Of a DNA stretch of 43,981 nt, positions 40,368-43,981 are shown piece after piece. The notes beneath the pieces are model-generated. The model saw only the letters and a program-made list of their open reading frames with translations. It was not told the origin of the DNA and searched no databases. Source of the DNA: DATAMF01 sp964472565 (GTDB lineage: Bacteria > Chloroflexota > Anaerolineae > Aggregatilineales > Aggregatilineaceae); assembly GCA_964472565.1 (NCBI GenBank), contig CAYYNB010000032.1, positions 1 through 43,981 on the forward strand, in the 5' to 3' direction. Every line of letters starts with the position of its first letter. Position 1 is the first letter of the stretch. The position numbers were made by a program, and so were the translations under genes.

Positions 40368-40982
40368 ATGGGACGTGATGTAACGGCAGAACGCAATTAT
40401 CTACTGGCTGAAGACACAGAGCTTGTGGAATGGGCAAAAGATGATTCGCGGGCTTTTGGCGAACTGTATGAGCGGTATGTCAAGAAAATTTACAACTATA
40501 TTTATTATCGGACCGGAAATCATCATGACGCCGAAGATTTGACCTCCCGCGTTTTTTTTCGGGCTTTAGCCCATATTCGAAATTATACTGATCGCGGCGT
40601 TCCGTTTTCGGCCTGGTTGTATCGAATCGCGCACAATCTGGTGGCAAACTGGCATCGAGATCGAGGACGGCAGCGAGTAGTGCCATTGGATGATTATCTG
40701 GCGAGCGGACTGGCGTTTGATGCGCCGGAAGCTGCTGCTGAAGTCTCAGAAGAAGAGCAGCGGCTGTTGGAGTCGATCCAGGAACTGCCGGAAGAACGGC
40801 AGCAGCTTCTTATTCTTAAATTTGTAGAGCGGCTGTCGAATGCGGAAATTGGCGAAATTATGGATCGAACCGAAGGGGCAATCAAGTCACTCTACCACCG
40901 GACGCTGCTGTCGCTGCGGGGTATATTGGAGGACGAAGACCCCTCTGGGCAGGAAAAACGTCGTCGTCGTTTTGGATTGTGA
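40368..40982 (+). CDS. ECF-type RNA polymerase sigma factor
   Basis: A 204-residue sigma-70-family factor with region 2 (FGELYERYVKKIYNYIYYRT, AEDLTSRVFFRALAHI, FSAWLYRIAHNLVANWHRD) and region 4 (LPEERQQLLILKFVERLSNAEIGEIMDRTEGAIKSLYHR). There is no region 1.1 or 3. It would redirect RNA polymerase to a small regulon. ATG 40368 is used: TGAGGTG lies upstream and MGRDVTAERN is a plausible N-terminus; GTG 40356 is possible. A small gene for a protein with one C-terminal membrane helix follows after 16 bases and may encode its anti-sigma partner. Confidence 0.92.
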   Translation: MGRDVTAERNYLLAEDTELVEWAKDDSRAFGELYERYVKKIYNYIYYRTGNHHDAEDLTSRVFFRALAHIRNYTDRGVPFSAWLYRIAHNLVANWHRDRGRQRVVPLDDYLASGLAFDAPEAAAEVSEEEQRLLESIQELPEERQQLLILKFVERLSNAEIGEIMDRTEGAIKSLYHRTLLSLRGILEDEDPSGQEKRRRRFGL

Positions 40983-40998
40983 GTAGGGGAAGGTGTGT

Positions 40999-41415
40999 AT
41001 GTTGTTCTCGTTTTTCAGAAGCCAGTCCGATTCTCAAGTCGATGATTTATTGATGACGCACGCCGATGCATTGGTTCGTGATGCCGAGGAAGCCCATGCG
41101 CTGAAAGATCAGACCGACCCGGCGCTTCTGCAACAGGTCGATGACTTGCTCCAACTTGCGGAAATGATCAGCCAGGTTTTGCCGGGTGTGATACCATCGG
41201 AACAATTTATTAATGAATTGCGGCAGCAATTAATCACAGCGGGTACACTGGATGATGTGACGCTGTGGGAATGGATTCGCGGGCTGCCACCACGCACCCA
41301 ACTGGCGGCCAGCATCGGCGGCGCGACGTTGACGGCTGGCGTGGTTTGGTTTGCGCGGCGTCCGGTCCGCAATGCCATTGAGGGCTGGTGGCATCGCTGG
41401 ACTGCGACGGCCTAG
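40999..41415 (+). CDS. Small protein with one C-terminal membrane helix, possible anti-sigma partner
   Basis: A 138-residue, acidic, mostly helical protein (DDLLMTHADALVRDAEEAHA, QQVDDLLQLAEMISQVLPG) with one hydrophobic stretch near the C-terminus (TQLAASIGGATLTAGVVWFA) and a positively charged end. The layout, a soluble N-terminal helical region then one helix, placed directly after an ECF sigma gene, is what a simple membrane anti-sigma factor would look like, but no zinc-binding anti-sigma motif (HxxxCxxC) is present. ATG 40999 behind GGGAAGG is chosen over GTG 40993. The function is inferred from position only. Confidence 0.6.
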   Translation: MLFSFFRSQSDSQVDDLLMTHADALVRDAEEAHALKDQTDPALLQQVDDLLQLAEMISQVLPGVIPSEQFINELRQQLITAGTLDDVTLWEWIRGLPPRTQLAASIGGATLTAGVVWFARRPVRNAIEGWWHRWTATA

Positions 41416-41461
41416 CTGCCCATCACTATCCCCCCAAAAGTTTTTCCAGGGAAGGTTAACC

Positions 41462-42601
41462 ATGAGTGAACGGTATGCCAAAATAACCGGATGGGGCAAG
41501 TATGTCCCGGAACACATCCTGACCAATGCTGAACTATCAAAAATGGTGGAAACCAGCGATGAGTGGATCACGACGCGCACCGGGATTCGCGAACGCCGCA
41601 TTCGCACCGAAAAAGACACGACATCGAGTATGTCCGTTGCAGCCGCCCAGGAAGCATTAAAAGTCGCCGGTATCACCGCCAGCGATCTGGACCTCATTAT
41701 TGTAGCGACCTCATCACCGGACTACCTGCTCCCTTCGGTTGCCAGCCAGGTGCAGCACCTGTTAGGCGCGGACTGCGGGGCATTTACGCTCGTGGCCGGA
41801 TGTTCGGGGTGGGTTTATGCGCTGACAACAGCCAGCCAGTTCATTATGAGCGGCGGCTACAACCGGATTCTAGTGGTGGGCGTGGAAATTATCTCATTTG
41901 CGCTGGACTTCACGGATCGCACGACCTGTGTGCTGTTTGGTGATGCAGCGGCGGCGAGCGTGGTCGAAGCCAGCGATGAGCCGGGCGGTGTGCTGTCATA
42001 TGAACTGGGGTCGGATGGCGCGGGCGCGCTGGCGCTTTATGTGCCGGATGGCGGTTCCACAAACCCGGTGTCACAGAAAACTGTGGATGAGCGTCGCAAC
42101 TACATCCAGATGGACGGGCAAGAAGTCTTCAAATTTGCGGTGCGTACCCTTGCCAGCTCACTCAAACGGACTATTTATAAAGCCGGATTAACCCCTGACG
42201 ATATTGACTTATTCATCCCGCATCAGGCGAATGCCCGCATTATCGAAGCGGCGGCGCGTCAGATGCGTGTTCCGGTGGAAAAATTCTATATGAACCTGGA
42301 TCGCTACGGGAATACTTCGGCTGCATCGGTGCCGCTGGCACTGGTCGAAGCAATTGAAGAAGGCCGGCTGAAAGATGGCGATAAGATTGCCATGTGCGCC
42401 TTTGGCGCTGGGCTAACCTGGGCTTCGGCGGTGGTCCAGATGGGAAGTGGCGAAATCAGCGCAGCGCACAGCCTGTTCTCGGTTGGACGGGCGCGGTATC
42501 TTGCGCGGCGCACATCGGATGCGGTGTTGGATACCGCACAAGGGGCGCTGCTGCCGCTGTATGCCTTCCTCTACCAGCGCCAAAAACGCAAGAAAAAATA
42601 A
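41462..42601 (+). CDS. fabH: Beta-ketoacyl-ACP synthase III (FabH-like)
   Basis: A 379-residue thiolase-fold condensing enzyme with the full triad: Cys114 (VAGCSGWVYAL), His254 (IPHQANARII), Asn284 (YGNTSAASVPL). KITGWGKYVPEHILTNAEL and DEWITTRTGIRERRI are family N-terminal motifs. It starts fatty-acid synthesis by joining acetyl-CoA or a branched acyl-CoA to malonyl-ACP. The last ~50 residues (from about EISAAHSLF) extend beyond the normal end of 325-335 residues and finish in a basic tail QRQKRKKK. ATG 41462 behind GGAAGG is chosen. A terminator-like repeat follows. No other fab genes are nearby. Confidence 0.9.
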   Translation: MSERYAKITGWGKYVPEHILTNAELSKMVETSDEWITTRTGIRERRIRTEKDTTSSMSVAAAQEALKVAGITASDLDLIIVATSSPDYLLPSVASQVQHLLGADCGAFTLVAGCSGWVYALTTASQFIMSGGYNRILVVGVEIISFALDFTDRTTCVLFGDAAAASVVEASDEPGGVLSYELGSDGAGALALYVPDGGSTNPVSQKTVDERRNYIQMDGQEVFKFAVRTLASSLKRTIYKAGLTPDDIDLFIPHQANARIIEAAARQMRVPVEKFYMNLDRYGNTSAASVPLALVEAIEEGRLKDGDKIAMCAFGAGLTWASAVVQMGSGEISAAHSLFSVGRARYLARRTSDAVLDTAQGALLPLYAFLYQRQKRKKK

Positions 42602-42626
42602 CACGAGTCGCAGGGGATCAAAACAG

Positions 42627-42663
42627 GGTCGTCAAGGGGAAACTTACATTGACGACCTTTCTC
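42627..42663 (+). terminator. Terminator-like hairpin after fabH
   Basis: GGTCGTCAA (42627-42635) pairs with TTGACGACC (42649-42657), followed by TTTCTC. The 3' arm also provides the -35 of the next promoter candidate. Confidence 0.55.
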
Positions 42664-42677
42664 ATTCATGTTACAGT
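42649..42677 (+). promoter_or_regulatory. Promoter candidate for the PIN-TRAM gene
   Basis: TTGACG (42649-42654) and TACAGT (42672-42677) are 17 bases apart, leaving an untranslated leader of about 200 bases to ATG 42884. I see no riboswitch-like structure that I recognise in 42684-42883. Confidence 0.5.
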
Positions 42678-42883
42678 CTGCCACAGGGCATATGGGAAAT
42701 GTTACATAGGCTGACCATCCAACCTTTATCTGGTCTGCCTGTGTTTTTCGTTTTTGTCAATTTTCCGGCTGCTCATTTATCACTCGATCAAGGTTGTGTC
42801 TCTGCCAGAAGGCTCTCAGGCTCCCCAACAGCGCTTCTTTTATCTGGCGATGGGTGGAGAAACAACCAGGGAGGCGTTATCAA

Positions 42884-43954
42884 ATGAGTATGGAATTTGT
42901 GCTGCGCCTGGCGGGAATGATGGTGTTTACCTTACTCGGCGCGCTCTTGGGCACCGAGTTAGCCGATGCGTTGTCGCTTCCTCCCGAAGCAACAGGATTA
43001 ATCTTCTCATTGACAGGGGCACTGGCCGGGCTGATTATCACCCCCTGGATTACGACTTATCCGGCGCGTTCGGCGCGCCGCATCATCATCAACATGCCCG
43101 CCGAAAATTTAGCAACCGCGCTGCTTGGCCTCATTTTTGGCATGACGGTTTCGGCTCTGTTTGCGCTCCCGATGTCGATGCTGCCTGATCCGGTGGGGCA
43201 AACTCTGCCCACCATTGCCGCTGCGATTATCACCTATCTGAGCGTGATGATTTTTTTGCTGCGATCCCAGGATTTGCTGTCGCTGGGCAGTACCATGCTG
43301 CGAGGACACCCGTCGCTGCCGCGCCTGGTGCAGCGGATGGGTGGAACAAACAACGAAGTGCTGCTCGATACCAGCGTGATTATCGATGGGCGCATTCTGG
43401 ACATCAGCCGCACAGGGTTTATCCAGAGTTCGCTGATCATTCCGCGTTTTGTGCTGCACGAGCTTCAGCATGTAGCCGACTCGGCAGATATGCTGCGCCG
43501 TAACCGGGGCAAACGCGGATTGGAGATTCTGAGCGAACTCCAACAGCACAGCGTCACGCCCGTTCGTATTATTGAGGATGATATAGACGGCGTGACAGAA
43601 GTCGATGAAAAGCTGGTGACACTGGCCCAGCAGCGCGGCGCGCCTGTGATGACCAATGACTACAATCTCAACCGGGTGGCGGAACTGCAAGGCGTGAGCG
43701 TCCTGAATATTAATGAACTGGCGAACGCACTCAAGGCGATCTTCCTGCCGGGAGAAGTGATTGACATCCACATCGTGATGGAAGGCCGGGAAGCGGATCA
43801 GGGGGTGGGCTACCTGGAAGACGGTACGATGGTGGTGGTCGAAGATGCCAAAAAACATATGGATCGCACCATTCCGGTCCAACTGACGCGCTATATTGTA
43901 ACCAACGCGGGTCGCATGTACTTCGCGCAGCCCGAAGGATCACTGCGAAAGTAG
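42884..43954 (+). CDS. Membrane-anchored PIN-TRAM domain protein (YacL-like)
   Basis: A 356-residue protein. About four N-terminal membrane helices (LAGMMVFTLLGALLGTELAD, TGLIFSLTGALAGLIIT, LLGLIFGMTVSALFALP, IAAAIITYLSVMIFLL) are followed by a PIN nuclease-fold domain beginning VLLDTSVIIDGRILDI, with conserved acids in VDEKLVTLAQQ and MTNDYNLNRVAEL, and a C-terminal TRAM RNA-binding domain (PGEVIDIHIVMEGREADQGVGY...RMYF). The family is conserved in Gram-positive and related bacteria; a membrane-bound RNase role is suspected but not proved. ATG 42884 behind GGGAGG is chosen; a longer frame to 42794 lacks a ribosome site. Confidence 0.92.
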   Translation: MSMEFVLRLAGMMVFTLLGALLGTELADALSLPPEATGLIFSLTGALAGLIITPWITTYPARSARRIIINMPAENLATALLGLIFGMTVSALFALPMSMLPDPVGQTLPTIAAAIITYLSVMIFLLRSQDLLSLGSTMLRGHPSLPRLVQRMGGTNNEVLLDTSVIIDGRILDISRTGFIQSSLIIPRFVLHELQHVADSADMLRRNRGKRGLEILSELQQHSVTPVRIIEDDIDGVTEVDEKLVTLAQQRGAPVMTNDYNLNRVAELQGVSVLNINELANALKAIFLPGEVIDIHIVMEGREADQGVGYLEDGTMVVVEDAKKHMDRTIPVQLTRYIVTNAGRMYFAQPEGSLRK

Positions 43955-43956
43955 AA

Positions 43957-43981
43957 CCGGGCGGATCATGGATCCGCCCGG
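43957..43981. terminator. 11-bp palindromic stem-loop after the PIN-TRAM gene
   Basis: CCGGGCGGATC (43957-43967) pairs with GATCCGCCCGG (43971-43981), 3-base loop, two bases after the stop. The window ends at the last paired base, so a following T-run cannot be judged. Confidence 0.65.

Noticed and set aside
1..43981. Prophage, insertion sequence, tRNA or rRNA gene
   Set aside because: I saw no transposase, integrase, phage structural gene, terminal inverted repeats with target duplication, tRNA cloverleaf or rRNA sequence in the window.

Overview
The window (about 44 kb, moderately GC-rich, roughly 30 protein genes) looks like the chromosome of a free-living member of the Chloroflexota, probably Anaerolineae-like. 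The indications are a very large Ser/Thr kinase fused to an nSTAND-type ATPase and 14 WD40 repeats, a eukaryote-like (type 2) isoleucyl-tRNA synthetase, a T-box riboswitch outside the Firmicutes, a KorAB-type 2-oxoacid:ferredoxin oxidoreductase and a single-pass TatA/B-like protein. The taxon is inferred from gene content; no rRNA or tRNA gene is visible.

Layout. 1-789: the 3' end of a gene for a secreted calcium-binding thrombospondin type-3 repeat protein, followed by a repeat-rich gap. 1140-6658 (minus): the giant kinase/STAND/WD40 gene, then an orphan periplasmic sugar-type binding protein. 6876-8285: a BBE-type FAD-linked oxidase with its own terminator. 8439-21292 (plus): the centrepiece, one long branched-chain amino acid operon ilvD-ilvE-ilvB-ilvN-ilvC-(sORF)-leuA-(61-aa ORF)-leuC-leuD-cimA-leuB. 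It has a strong promoter, two tandem leader-peptide attenuators and a perfect 15-bp terminator. 21302-22716: a 2Fe-2S ferredoxin and an aldo/keto reductase. 22746-30015 (minus): an Ile-type T-box leader heading GNAT - TPR membrane protein - two paralogous membrane proteins - ileS, then a DksA/TraR-like gene and lspA. 30036-35792: a small STAS-like protein, an APH-like kinase, an M16C metalloprotease, an EamA transporter and a TatA/B-like protein. 35819-39554: a GntR regulator with an operator-like palindrome, then korA-korB. 39578-43954: a DUF2344-type protein, an ECF sigma factor, a small membrane protein, a FabH-like ketosynthase and a YacL-like PIN-TRAM membrane protein.

How the parts work together. 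The ilv/leu operon encodes the complete path from pyruvate to valine and leucine. With cimA it also makes 2-oxobutyrate from pyruvate and acetyl-CoA, so isoleucine can be made without threonine dehydratase, whose gene is absent here. CimA shares LeuCD and LeuB with the leucine branch, which explains why it sits between leuD and leuB. Demand for charged branched-chain tRNA appears to be read twice in the window by unrelated RNA mechanisms: ribosome stalling on Leu/Ile/Val codons in two consecutive leader peptides (biosynthesis), and direct tRNA-Ile sensing by a T-box (the isoleucyl-tRNA synthetase operon).

The most interesting points for follow-up are the tandem attenuators with different stop-codon geometry, the T-box lying about 2.7 kb and four genes upstream of ileS, the unexplained small proteins inside both operons, and the kinase-STAND-WD40 protein paired with a lone binding protein.
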